A stretch of 64,000 nt of DNA from DATJMJ01 sp035503915 (lineage in GTDB: Bacteria; Actinomycetota; Acidimicrobiia; Acidimicrobiales; Palsa-688): contig DATJSU010000033.1 of NCBI GenBank assembly GCA_035503915.1, positions 1-64,000 of the forward strand. Direction: 5' to 3'. The notes under the pieces are model-generated. The model ran no database searches. It was not told where the DNA came from and saw only the letters and a program-made list of their open reading frames with translations. Below, in pieces: positions 30,054-37,825 of the stretch (its first letter is position 1; each line of letters opens with the position of its first letter). The position numbers and the translations under genes are program-made.

Positions 30054-31327
30054 TACGGCTCGAGGTCGAACAGGTCCCTGAAGGCTTCGGTGAGCGCTTC
30101 ACCTTTGGCGGTGCCCGCCGCCGCCTTGAGGCGCACAGTCGGCTCGTGCAGGAGCTTCGCGACCACACGTTTGGTGAGGAGGTCGATGGCTGCGACCTCG
30201 TCAGGGGCCAGCTCCTCGCTACGTGCCAGGAACCTGGCAACTTCGCTGCGCCTGACCTCCTCTGCCCGGTCATGTACGGCGCTGACGAGGGGAGCAACCG
30301 AGCGCGCGGCAACGGACGAGGCGTAACGGCTCACCTCCTCGGTGATGATCCGTTCCACGAGAGGGATCTCGGCTCTGCGCTCTTTCATCTGCTCAGCCAC
30401 GAACTGCGCGACGTCGTTCATGTCGAGGAGCGTGACACCGCTCAAGGCGCCGAAGGAGGGGTCGATGTTCCGCGGGACTGCCAGGTCTACCAGCAACAAG
30501 GGCCGCCCAGGCTCGCCGTGCACCTGCAGCGCCTGCTCGACGTTGGGACCTGTGAGGACGATCGCCTCAGCCGTGGTGGCACTCGCAACAACGTCGACTT
30601 CCTCCAACGCTGCGGGGACTCTTTCCCACCCAATGGCCGTGCCGCCGACTGCTCGAGCCAGGTGGTCGGCCCTTGAGCGAGCCCGGCTGGCCACCAGTAC
30701 GGGCAGGGCACCAGGCATCTGGGCAAACGCTTGTGCGGCTTGCCGACCGACCTCTCCAGAACCCAGGACAAGGGCCTTTTTGCCCGCCAGCCCTCCGAGC
30801 GCCTGTGCTGCGAGCTCGACGGCAGCGTGGGCGAGGGAGGTAACTCCTCGGGAGATCGCGGTTTCGGTCCGGGCCCGCTTACCCACCTCCAACGCGTGCC
30901 TGAAAGCACCTCCCAGGACCGGTCCGCAGGCGCCTTCGCGGCGTGCCACTTCGGCTGCGCGGCGCACCTGGCCGAGCACTTCGGGCTCCCCGAGGGAAGC
31001 TGAGTCGAGCCCTGAGGCCACTCTGAAGAGGTGGCTGATCGCGGCGTCGTCGAAGTAGGAGTAAAGGTTGCCGGCAAATTCCTCGGGGGCTTGGCCGCTC
31101 CAGGTCGCGAGAAACTCCCGGATGTCTGCCATTGCCCCATGAAACCTGTTCACGAGGGCGTAGACCTCGGTCCTCATGCACGTCGAAAGCACGACGACCT
31201 CGTCCAGGTGCGAGCGCGAAGACAGGTCGCCGAGCGCTTTGGGAAGGTCGGCCGGGCCGATAATGAGCGGCTCGAGTGCTTCGAGCGGGACTGTGCGGTG
31301 GTTTATCCCGACTATGGCGACAGACAA
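30053..31327 (-). CDS. hemA: Glutamyl-tRNA reductase
   Basis: A 424-residue NADPH-dependent enzyme that makes glutamate-1-semialdehyde from glutamyl-tRNA, the first step of the C5 pathway. The catalytic Cys50 is in STCMRTEVYA (the usual Asn after Cys is Met here). Other landmarks are SGLDSASLGEPEVLGQV, the nucleotide-binding ALVLGSGEVGRQAAQ, and VDLAVPRNIDP. A coiled-coil dimerisation region (about 310-410) ends the protein. It overlaps the sirC end by 16 bases. With hemL at the operon end, the whole C5 route is encoded here. Confidence 0.96.
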   Translation of the reverse strand: MSVAIVGINHRTVPLEALEPLIIGPADLPKALGDLSSRSHLDEVVVLSTCMRTEVYALVNRFHGAMADIREFLATWSGQAPEEFAGNLYSYFDDAAISHLFRVASGLDSASLGEPEVLGQVRRAAEVARREGACGPVLGGAFRHALEVGKRARTETAISRGVTSLAHAAVELAAQALGGLAGKKALVLGSGEVGRQAAQAFAQMPGALPVLVASRARSRADHLARAVGGTAIGWERVPAALEEVDVVASATTAEAIVLTGPNVEQALQVHGEPGRPLLLVDLAVPRNIDPSFGALSGVTLLDMNDVAQFVAEQMKERRAEIPLVERIITEEVSRYASSVAARSVAPLVSAVHDRAEEVRRSEVARFLARSEELAPDEVAAIDLLTKRVVAKLLHEPTVRLKAAAGTAKGEALTEAFRDLFDLEP

Positions 31328-31941
31328 GCCTCGATGCGCTCCTTTGCTTCAGCTCGGCGTCCCTGCCGGATCAGTTCGAGCATGGCCCAGTCGAGGCCTG
31401 GGCGCCAGTCGATCCCTTCGGTGGCCCTACCTTGTGCCTGGAGGGCCGCTCGCGCTTGGGCAAGCAGCTCGGCGAGCTCTGCGATTTCAGGTCCGAGCTG
31501 AGCCTCGAGCTCGGACTTCAACCAAGAAGCGAGCGCCGGGCTGTAGCCCGAGGTCGACACTGCGACTGTGACGGGGCCTCGCCTGGCGATGGCAGGCAAG
31601 ATAAACGAGCACCTTTGCGGGTCGTCGGCTGAGTTAACCCAGACTCGCGCCTCCTCGCCATCGTCAAAGACCTGCTGGTTGACGGCAGGGTCGCCTGTGG
31701 CGGCGATGGCGAGCCAGTGCCCGGTCACCTCCCCAGGCCTGTACGGGCGCTCCTCGATGCTCGCAAGACCCTCCAGCTCGCGCATTTCGGGACCGACTTC
31801 GGTGGCTACGACGTGCACATCGGCATCGGCGGCAACGAGGGCAGCGGCTTTTCTCGATGCCACTTGCCCGCCGCCTATGACGAGGCAGCTGCGCCCGCTG
31901 AGGAGCAGCGTCACCGGGTACACCGGCCCGGCTAGAGGCAT
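31312..31941 (-). CDS. Precorrin-2 dehydrogenase / sirohydrochlorin ferrochelatase-type protein
   Basis: A 209-residue NAD-dependent protein of the SirC/Met8/CysG N-terminal type. It begins with a Rossmann motif (SCLVIGGGQVASRKAAAL) and has IAATGDPAVNQQVF and the family segment RCSFILPAIARRGPVTVAVSTSGYSPALASWLKSELE. It oxidises precorrin-2 to sirohydrochlorin; iron insertion by the same protein is possible but not shown. It pairs functionally with the CobA half of the downstream fusion, so the operon covers siroheme as well as heme. It overlaps rex by ten bases. Confidence 0.9.
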   Translation of the reverse strand: MPLAGPVYPVTLLLSGRSCLVIGGGQVASRKAAALVAADADVHVVATEVGPEMRELEGLASIEERPYRPGEVTGHWLAIAATGDPAVNQQVFDDGEEARVWVNSADDPQRCSFILPAIARRGPVTVAVSTSGYSPALASWLKSELEAQLGPEIAELAELLAQARAALQAQGRATEGIDWRPGLDWAMLELIRQGRRAEAKERIEACLSP

Positions 31942-32747
31942 GTAAGCCCCTTTACTGGGTTGCGTGCTTGTCGCAAGTGCTCGTAGTAGCCGAGTATCTG
32001 GAGCTCGACGGCCAGGTCGACCTTGCGTACGCAGACCTCGGGGTTGACACTTACGACCGTCGGAGCAAAGTTGAGCACCGAAGTGACGCCGGCTTCCACG
32101 AGGCGGTCGGCGACGTCCTGAGCGACCGTGGCCGGAGTCGCGATGAGCGCCATTGTGATCCTTTTGTCCTGCACGACCCGCGCCAAGTCACTTAGCGGGT
32201 AGACCTTCGCCGCCCCCAGCGTGCCGCCAACCTTGCGAGGGTCGGTGTCGAAGGCGGCCACCACGTGGAACCCTCTTTCCGCAAAACCGCGGTAATTGCC
32301 GAGCGCTTGGCCCAGGTTGCCTACGCCCACGAGGGCCACGTTGTACTCCCGGTTGAGGCCCAGTTGGCGATTTATGTGCTGGTGCAGGATCTCGATGTCG
32401 TACCCGATCCCCCGCGTGCCATACGAGCCGAGGTAGGAGAGGTCCTTGCGGACCTGGGGCGCGTTGGCGCCGACTCGCGTCGCGAGCTCGTCGGATGAAA
32501 TGGTCACCAGGCCCACACTCCGCGCGTCCACGAGGGCCCGCAGGTACACAGGCAGCCGCCGGACGGTAGCTTCGGGCAACAGCCGCCGGGACGCAGGCGC
32601 CTTTGCAGAGATCTGCCCGTTCGCCGCTACCCCCTGTGCACCTCCGGCTTCCCGAGCGTCTCCCACCCCGAGCGGACCGGGCACGGGCGCAGCTGGCACG
32701 ACACAATCGTACGGGGACCTGAGGGCTTGGCGCCCGTGCGCCATCAT
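31932..32747 (-). CDS. rex: Redox-sensing transcriptional repressor Rex
   Basis: A 271-residue regulator. The winged-helix DNA-binding half starts at about residue 53 (RRLLPEATVRRLPVYLRALVDA ... ISSDELATRVGANAPQVRKDLSYLGSYGTRGIGYD). The NAD(H)-binding Rossmann half follows (ALVGVGNLGQALGNYRGF). Rex leaves DNA when NADH is high and usually controls respiratory genes. The first 50 residues are Ala/Pro-rich, so the true start may be later than the ATG at 32747. It leads the heme/siroheme operon, an arrangement known in actinobacteria, and is divergent from mgsA. Confidence 0.95.
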   Translation of the reverse strand: MMAHGRQALRSPYDCVVPAAPVPGPLGVGDAREAGGAQGVAANGQISAKAPASRRLLPEATVRRLPVYLRALVDARSVGLVTISSDELATRVGANAPQVRKDLSYLGSYGTRGIGYDIEILHQHINRQLGLNREYNVALVGVGNLGQALGNYRGFAERGFHVVAAFDTDPRKVGGTLGAAKVYPLSDLARVVQDKRITMALIATPATVAQDVADRLVEAGVTSVLNFAPTVVSVNPEVCVRKVDLAVELQILGYYEHLRQARNPVKGLTCL

Positions 32748-32753
32748 GGGGCG

Positions 32754-33386
32754 GTGAGCTCAGCAGCTAGCAGCCAGCCGGGGCGGGTGCCTACCGAGCC
32801 GCCGGCAACGTCAGTACGGGGCTCGTCAGTGCGGGGCTCCTCAGGGCGGGGCTCGTCAGGGCAAGCCCAAGCAGGGCCGGGCCCGACGGAGCGGCCACCC
32901 GGGAGCGGGCGGCGCCAGCGCATCGCCCTAATCGCGCACGACAACCGTAAGCCCGACCTTTTGGAGTGGGCGCGCTATAACCGGCTTTCTCTCTTGGAGC
33001 ACGACCTCTTAGCAACGGGCACTACCGGGCGGCTGCTGAACATCGAGCTCGGCTTACCGGTTGAGCGGGTCGAAAGCGGCCCTCTCGGCGGGGACCTCCA
33101 GATCGGGGCAATGATCGCCGAGGGCAGGATCGACATGCTGGTGTTCTTCTGGGACCCCCTCGAGCCCCAGCCACACGACCCAGATATCAGGGCCCTCCTT
33201 CGTGTCGGCGTTGTGTGGAACATCCCTGTCGCATGCAACCGGGCAACGGCCGACTTCCTGATTTCCTCACCGCTCATGAGGGAGCCGTATGAACGGGCGA
33301 CACGCAATTACGGCCGGGAAATGAAGCCCGCCCCCGCAACCTTTCCGGCGGGCGGCGCGCCTTGCCTGGCTGAAGACGCGCCTTAG
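32754..33386 (+). CDS. mgsA: Methylglyoxal synthase
   Basis: A 210-residue protein. Its last 150 residues match MgsA: RIALIAHDNRKPDLLEWA, GTTGRLL, SGPLGGDLQIGAMIAEGRIDMLVFFWDPLEPQPHDPDIRALLR and NIPVACNRATADFLI. It converts dihydroxyacetone phosphate to methylglyoxal, a glycolytic bypass that releases phosphate. The first 55 or so residues (Ser/Gly/Arg repeats) are outside the family fold. The GTG at 32754 is preferred, but an internal start nearer the domain is possible. The stop overlaps the convergent DUF62 gene stop (TTAG, 33383-33386). Confidence 0.93.
   Translation: MSSAASSQPGRVPTEPPATSVRGSSVRGSSGRGSSGQAQAGPGPTERPPGSGRRQRIALIAHDNRKPDLLEWARYNRLSLLEHDLLATGTTGRLLNIELGLPVERVESGPLGGDLQIGAMIAEGRIDMLVFFWDPLEPQPHDPDIRALLRVGVVWNIPVACNRATADFLISSPLMREPYERATRNYGREMKPAPATFPAGGAPCLAEDAP
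32811..32870 (+). repeat. 15-bp tandem repeat in the mgsA 5' end
   Basis: Four successive 15-base units begin at 32811, 32826, 32841 and 32856. The first three follow TCAGnnCGGGGCTCn closely; the fourth keeps only its first half. They stay in frame with mgsA and encode the S-V/G-R-G-S repeats of its extra N-terminal segment. This is the same period as the array at the serpin start. Confidence 0.8.
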
Positions 33387-34258
33387 CCTGGCTGAAGCGG
33401 GGACACCTCAAGCCTGTCCCCTTCCCGGACCGACAACCTGGCCGCTGCATTGCCAGACGCGAGCACGAGCTCCAAGTACCCGTAGGAGTCGACGAGCACG
33501 CCCAGTTCGCCCTGGCTGAGGTCGCCAAAAGTGCTCACGACCCGGGCGACGGCTCGGGCCTCGGCGGCACCGCGGCGGCTTGGCAGCCGGACCACGACAC
33601 CGTGCTCGTCCCCATGCCACCACGGCAGGTCGGCCAAGTGCGCTGCGAGCTGCACGTTGCCGAACCGGTCGACCCAGGTCACTTCTACTTCCACTTCTCC
33701 CGCTCCGGCGCCTGCCGCGCGTACCACGGGGGGAGGCAGCGCCACGAGCGAGCTTGCCTCGATAGCGCGCCCGAGGTCGAGGATGTCATGGCCCATGGCC
33801 AGCTGTGCGGCGGCAGGGCCGAAAATGTCGCGACCTGCGAAAGTTGGCCCCGGTGCAGGGATCCAGTAGCCGCGGTCCTCCAGTTCCACGGCCACCTCGG
33901 GCCCGCCCAAGGCCTCAATAGCAGGGAGCATGAGCCCGTTGTCAGGTCCAACAAACGTCAGGGGACGGGCCCGGCCGTCCGGGCCTCCCCGCCTTACCGC
34001 AATGCACCGGCGAGCAGTCCCAACTCCTGGGTCGACAATGGCAACCACGGCGCCCGGCGCCAGGTAGGGCGCCAGCCGCAGGAGAGCGAAGGAGCCCGCC
34101 CGGACGTCTTGGGGCGGGATGCCATGGGTCAGGTCAATCACCCGAGCGCCCGGCGCCTGGGCACCTATGACGCTGTGGAGGGCGCCTACAAAACCGTCCT
34201 CCAGCCCGTAGTCGGTGAGCAAGCTGACGAAGAACGCGGCGCAGGGCGCAGTGCTCAT
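33383..34258 (-). CDS. DUF62 family SAM hydrolase (hydroxide adenosyltransferase)
   Basis: A 291-residue protein of the DUF62 / fluorinase-related family. Motifs are VSLLTDYGLEDGFVGALHSVI at the N-terminus, IDLTHGIPPQDVRAGSF, VAIVDPGVGTARRCIAV, FVGPDNGLMLPA and, in the C-terminal beta domain, VTWVDRFGNVQL. Characterised members hydrolyse S-adenosylmethionine to adenosine and methionine using an activated water; halogenases differ in the halide pocket. It is co-oriented with the bldC-like gene (45-base gap), which would place both on one transcript. Confidence 0.9.
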   Translation of the reverse strand: MSTAPCAAFFVSLLTDYGLEDGFVGALHSVIGAQAPGARVIDLTHGIPPQDVRAGSFALLRLAPYLAPGAVVAIVDPGVGTARRCIAVRRGGPDGRARPLTFVGPDNGLMLPAIEALGGPEVAVELEDRGYWIPAPGPTFAGRDIFGPAAAQLAMGHDILDLGRAIEASSLVALPPPVVRAAGAGAGEVEVEVTWVDRFGNVQLAAHLADLPWWHGDEHGVVVRLPSRRGAAEARAVARVVSTFGDLSQGELGVLVDSYGYLELVLASGNAAARLSVREGDRLEVSPLQPG

Positions 34259-34303
34259 GCGTGCCCGAGGCAGGCCTCCGCCACCCTCCAGCTGCGGCTT
34301 TGG

Positions 34304-34507
34304 TCAGCCAGCGACTGTGTACTGGCCGGCGAGAAAACGGTCGATGTCCTCTTCCCGGATCCTGTACGACCTGCCGACACGAACCGCGGGAAGTTGGCCG
34401 GCCTGCACCAGCCGGTACACGGTCATATTGGAAACCCGGAGCAAATCGGCTACCTCGCCAACCGTGACGTAGCGCGACCGTGGCCGGGCATCGTTGAGCT
34501 TGCCCAT
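34304..34507 (-). CDS. BldC-like / excisionase-type helix-turn-helix DNA-binding protein
   Basis: A 67-residue MerR-like winged-helix protein with the excisionase pattern YVTVGEVADLLRVSNMTVYRLVQAGQLPAVRVGRSYRIREEDIDRFL. Small proteins of this type lie beside proC in other actinobacteria, including Mycobacterium, and Streptomyces BldC controls development. The ATG at 34507 is preferred over the one five codons upstream because GGAGAAGGG ends five bases before it. It is divergent from proC across a 106-base gap with a 15-bp direct repeat. Confidence 0.88.
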   Translation of the reverse strand: MGKLNDARPRSRYVTVGEVADLLRVSNMTVYRLVQAGQLPAVRVGRSYRIREEDIDRFLAGQYTVAG

Positions 34508-34511
34508 GTTT

Positions 34512-34520
34512 CCCTTCTCC
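34512..34520 (-). promoter_or_regulatory. Ribosome binding site deciding the bldC-like start
   Basis: GGAGAAGGG on the minus strand lies five bases before the ATG at 34507. It overlaps the upstream in-frame ATG (34522), which argues for initiation at 34507. Confidence 0.6.
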
Positions 34521-34532
34521 ATCTACGAGGCT

Positions 34533-34581
34533 AGGCGAAAACGCCTCCGTCTGCTCAAGCCGCCTCTGCTCAAGCCGCCTC
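34533..34581. repeat. Small palindrome and 15-bp direct repeat between bldC-like gene and proC
   Basis: The divergent gap contains a palindrome AGGCG-AAAA-CGCCT (34533-34546), followed by two exact adjacent copies of TGCTCAAGCCGCCTC (34552-34566 and 34567-34581). The location, between two divergent genes one of which encodes a DNA-binding protein, makes an operator role possible. Confidence 0.6.
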
Positions 34582-34613
34582 GGACGCCGCCCGGGGTTTG
34601 TATGGTTTGGGCC

Positions 34614-35429
34614 ATGGTTGCGAAACTCCTTTTGGTCGGCGCCGGGAAGATGGGTGAAGCGCTCCTTGTGGGGCTCTTTGCCTCGGGCTGGGCGCGCCCT
34701 GCTGAGGTCGTTGTCAACGAGGTCTCTGAACCTCGGCGCGCCCAGCTGGCCGCCAACGCCCAGCTGGCAGGCGCTCGGGTTACCGGGGGCGACCTTGTTG
34801 CCGCAGAAGGCGTCGTCATCGCAGTGAAACCGGCTGACGTGGAAGCCGTTTGCCGCCGCCTGGCAGAGCTCTTTGGCAAAGGGGACGAGGTGCGGGTACT
34901 TTCGGTTGCCGCTGGGGTCCACGTTGCTGAGCTCGAGACCTGGTGCGGGCCCAGCGCGCGTGTCGTGCGGGCGATGCCAAACCTCCCGGCTGTGATGGGA
35001 GCTGCCGCAACTGCCATAGCCGGGGGACCGCGTTCCACTCGAGAGGACGTCAGCTGGGCGAGGGAGCTCATGAGCGGCGTGGGGATCGTGGAAGAAGTGC
35101 CTGAAGCGCTCCTCGACGTTGTCACAGGCCTTTCAGGCTCAGGTCCCGCATACCTGTTCCTCGTGGTCGAAGCGATGACCGAAGCGGGGGTTCTCCTCGG
35201 CCTCCCTCGACAGGTGGCCTCCAAGCTCGTCGCCCAGACCCTCCTCGGTGCCGGCCGCCTGCTCGTCGAGACGGGGCAAAGCCCGCAGGACCTGCGTGCC
35301 GCGGTCACCTCGCCTGGCGGCACCACCGCAGCCGCGCTCCGCGAACTCGAGCGGAACGGGGTGCGGTCGGCATTCATCGAGGCCGTCGCTGCGTCTGCCG
35401 CTCGGAGCCGCGAGCTCTCTGGTGCCTGA
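34614..35429 (+). CDS. proC: Pyrroline-5-carboxylate reductase
   Basis: A 271-residue NAD(P)H enzyme that makes L-proline in the last biosynthetic step. The N-terminal Rossmann motif is LLLVGAGKMGEALLVGL. The signature in the C-terminal dimer domain reads VTGLSGSGPAYLFLVVEAMTEAGVLLGL and TSPGGTTAAALRELE. The ATG at 34614 gives the family N-terminus; one at 34602 is possible. Its proline-making role is opposite to PutA at 50-53 kb. Confidence 0.95.
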   Translation: MVAKLLLVGAGKMGEALLVGLFASGWARPAEVVVNEVSEPRRAQLAANAQLAGARVTGGDLVAAEGVVIAVKPADVEAVCRRLAELFGKGDEVRVLSVAAGVHVAELETWCGPSARVVRAMPNLPAVMGAAATAIAGGPRSTREDVSWARELMSGVGIVEEVPEALLDVVTGLSGSGPAYLFLVVEAMTEAGVLLGLPRQVASKLVAQTLLGAGRLLVETGQSPQDLRAAVTSPGGTTAAALRELERNGVRSAFIEAVAASAARSRELSGA

Positions 35430-35456
35430 GGGCGCGGCCGCAACCCGTGAGCGCCC
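35430..35456 (+). terminator. Possible hairpin terminator after proC
   Basis: GGGCGC (35430-35435) can pair with GCGCCC (35451-35456) across a 15-base loop. It starts one base after the proC stop and lies in a convergent gap with mshA. There is no T tract, so this is only a candidate. Confidence 0.35.
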
Positions 35457-35535
35457 GCATTTCGCACTTCCCCGAACGAAATAACGGGACGCTCGCCGGG
35501 CTACGGCATCAGTATCGTACCCCCGCGGCACCCGC

Positions 35536-36789
35536 CTAGCTACAGCTGACGAGCTCCCGGTCCGCCATGGATTTGCCCAGCGCACGAAGCTTGTTTGCCG
35601 CGCCAGCCCACGTGTAGCCCATTGCCACCTGGGATGCTGCTGACCCGAGGAGCCGCCCGAGAGAGCGGTCCTCCACCACCTCGCCCAGGTAGAGCGCGAA
35701 GGCGGAGACGTCCTCAGGTGGGACCAGGTACCCGGTCCGCCCATGGCTGACCAGCTCCGCAAGACCGCCCACCGCCGACGCGACGACCGGTACCCCACAA
35801 GCCGCTGCTTCGAGAGCGACGAGGCCGAAGGACTCGGAGCGGCTCGGTACTACGCAGACGTCGGCCGCTCTGTAGTAGGTCGACAACCGCTCATGTGGCT
35901 GCGGCGCCACGAAGTGGGCCCGGTCGCCCAGCCGGTACCGCGAGACGACGTCCTTGGACCGCTCGAGCTCCCAGTCCCCCTTGGGCCCGCTTGCACCCCC
36001 GACGACGACGAGGTGCGCTGAGCCCGCGCGCCCGGGGCGGCGGGCGAGTTGGGCGAGAGCCGAAACTGCGGTCAGCAAGCCCTTCAAAGGCTGGATCCTG
36101 CCGACGAAAAGAATTACGGGGAGGTCTTCGGGCAGGTCAAGTGCGCGCCTCGCCTGGCGCCGGTCTCCTGGGGAGAAAAAGGCGTGGTCGACACCAGGTG
36201 GCACGATCTCTATGCGTAGGGGGTCGGCTGAGTAGAGCCGCCCCAGTTGCTCTGCCTCGGTGGCCGAGCAGGCCAGGATGGCATCAGAACAACCGATGGC
36301 AGATTGTTCGCCCACCTCTCGTCTGGCCGCCAAAGTTGGGTCGTCGTCGCCAGCCTCTGACTTGACACGCTGGAGGGTGTGGAAGCTGCAGACCAGGGGG
36401 AGGTCGAGAGCGTGCTTCAAAGAATGACCGGCCGCTGCGGACAGCCAGTAGTTCGCGTGGAGGAGCTCGACGCCTTCGCCCGCTCTGGAGAGCTGTTGGA
36501 GGCCGGCTGCCACTCCGGCAGCCCATGTCTCGACCAGCTCGGGCAGTCTCTCCTTGGGGACCCGCGTTGTCGGCCCGGCCTCGACGTGGTGCGCGCGAAA
36601 ACCCGGCTCGAGCGTTACCGATGCCGGCTGCCCGGGGTGCTCCTTTCGCGTGAACACCTCGCAGCGCGACCCGGAGCGAGCGAGAGCAGCAGCGAGCTGG
36701 CGGACGTAGACGTTCATCCCGCCCGCGTCGGCCTGGCCAGGCTGAGCGAGAGGCGAGGTGTGCATCGAGAGGATCGCGACTGCAACCAC
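35536..36789 (-). CDS. mshA: D-inositol-3-phosphate glycosyltransferase (mycothiol biosynthesis)
   Basis: A GT-B glycosyltransferase of 417 residues. The family start SMHTSPLAQPGQADAGGMNVYVRQLA is clear, as are HANYWLSAAAGHSLKHALDLPLVCSFHTL, VPPGVDHAFF, ILFVGRIQPLKG and the donor-site motif PSRSESFGLVALEAAACG. MshA transfers GlcNAc from UDP-GlcNAc to inositol phosphate, the first step of mycothiol synthesis. The GTG at 36789 was chosen; a TTG at 36804 would add five residues. Neither has an obvious Shine-Dalgarno. It follows the RsiG-like gene on the same strand. Confidence 0.9.
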   Translation of the reverse strand: MVAVAILSMHTSPLAQPGQADAGGMNVYVRQLAAALARSGSRCEVFTRKEHPGQPASVTLEPGFRAHHVEAGPTTRVPKERLPELVETWAAGVAAGLQQLSRAGEGVELLHANYWLSAAAGHSLKHALDLPLVCSFHTLQRVKSEAGDDDPTLAARREVGEQSAIGCSDAILACSATEAEQLGRLYSADPLRIEIVPPGVDHAFFSPGDRRQARRALDLPEDLPVILFVGRIQPLKGLLTAVSALAQLARRPGRAGSAHLVVVGGASGPKGDWELERSKDVVSRYRLGDRAHFVAPQPHERLSTYYRAADVCVVPSRSESFGLVALEAAACGVPVVASAVGGLAELVSHGRTGYLVPPEDVSAFALYLGEVVEDRSLGRLLGSAASQVAMGYTWAGAANKLRALGKSMADRELVSCS

Positions 36790-36850
36790 CCGGTGAGGAT
36801 ACAAGGAAGAAATCGACTAGCGAGCTTTCCAGCAAGCTCGAGGCGGCCGG

Positions 36851-37405
36851 CTATTGGCTGGGTTGCTCCGCGAGCAGGGCGTCCACGGTCGCCTCGCCCG
36901 TGCGGTAGCGGCGGACGAGCTCCTCTTGGAGACGGTCGATCACGTCGTGCAACTTGCGGCGATTGGCTGAAATGTCCTTTTCAAGCGCCGAAAGCTGGTC
37001 GAGGACGGAGGTGAGCTCTCCCGGTTCCGTTTCGTTGAGGGTACCGAGGCGGTCAGCTGGGAGCACTGCCTCGACCCGCTCTGCCAGGCTCGATCGCGCG
37101 CCACTGGAGGGTGCAAGGAGGGAAGGGAGCCTCCCGGGCCCACGCTCGCGGCCGCGGTCACCCAAAATGTGGGGCAGCTGCTCCACGAGCGCATCGGGGC
37201 TGGGGGAGGCAAGGCCGAGGTGGCGGCGCTCCGACTCGGCGACGATGAGGTCGATGCGCGCCTGAGCCAACCGGCGCACGTAAGAGAGCTCCATTTCGAG
37301 CTCTACGCAGGTTTCGCGCCGCGCTCGGAGCTCCGTCAGAGGCAACCTGTCCAAGCCCGCGAGGTAGCGAGGACCGGGCTCATCCTCCAACTCGACCCAC
37401 GTCAT
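36851..37405 (-). CDS. RsiG-type anti-sigma factor with two c-di-GMP signature motifs
   Basis: A 184-residue, largely helical protein. The first helix region (LAGLDRLPLTELRARRETCVELEMELSYVRRL...) contains the RsiG signature E(x3)S(x2)R(x3)Q(x3)D as Glu37, Ser41, Arg44, Gln48 and Asp52. A second copy is near the C-terminus: Glu142, Ser146, Arg149, His153 (in place of Gln) and Asp157. In Streptomyces, RsiG loaded with c-di-GMP holds the sigma factor WhiG. The cognate sigma is not in this window. The ATG at 37405 was chosen because MTWVELEDEPGPRYLAGLD fits the family start; upstream codons lie in moaD. Confidence 0.85.
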   Translation of the reverse strand: MTWVELEDEPGPRYLAGLDRLPLTELRARRETCVELEMELSYVRRLAQARIDLIVAESERRHLGLASPSPDALVEQLPHILGDRGRERGPGRLPSLLAPSSGARSSLAERVEAVLPADRLGTLNETEPGELTSVLDQLSALEKDISANRRKLHDVIDRLQEELVRRYRTGEATVDALLAEQPSQ

Positions 37406-37454
37406 CACGCACGAGGTTATCGCAGCTGCGCTGAGTGGGCGGGGCCGATAGTGC

Positions 37455-37697
37455 TCAACCGCCCGAAATCGGAGGCAGGACGGCGACTTCGTCGCCGGGG
37501 GCCAGAAGGTCTTCACCGCGCGAAGGCTGACCGTTCACCCACACAGCGCAACTTCGGAGCACTGAGGCCAAGCCCGTCCCGTAGCGCTCACGAAGGTTGG
37601 CCACGAGCTGCCCAACGGTCATGCCCTCTTCAAACCCCGAACAAGCTCGCGAGGTCCCGGCCGCCTCGCGCGCGGACGCGAAGAAGAGCACGGTCAC
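37455..37697 (-). CDS. MoaD/ThiS family sulfur carrier protein
   Basis: An 80-residue ubiquitin-fold protein that ends in ISGG, the C-terminal Gly-Gly that is thiocarboxylated. Other features are VTVLFFASAREAAGT at the start and VWVNGQPSRGEDLLAPGDEVAVLPPISGG at the end. This fits the small subunit of molybdopterin synthase, although no other molybdenum-cofactor gene is in the window, so another sulfur-carrier role cannot be excluded. The GTG start at 37697 was chosen because GAGGGAG lies eight bases before it. It is followed by rsiG-like and mshA on the same strand. Confidence 0.82.
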   Translation of the reverse strand: MTVLFFASAREAAGTSRACSGFEEGMTVGQLVANLRERYGTGLASVLRSCAVWVNGQPSRGEDLLAPGDEVAVLPPISGG

Positions 37698-37705
37698 CCA
37701 CTGTT

Positions 37706-37712
37706 CTCCCTC
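37706..37712 (-). promoter_or_regulatory. Ribosome binding site deciding the moaD-like start
   Basis: GAGGGAG on the minus strand, eight bases upstream of the GTG at 37697. It supports that codon over an ATG 14 codons further upstream. Confidence 0.6.
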
Positions 37713-37825
37713 GTCGACGCGCTCGCTCCCAGGCACCACTACCAGACAAAGGGTAACCGCCGATGAGCCGCCCTGTTCGCGGCTCAGGTTCGCGCCTCAG
37801 GGCCGGCTCTGGAAGAATGGCGTAC

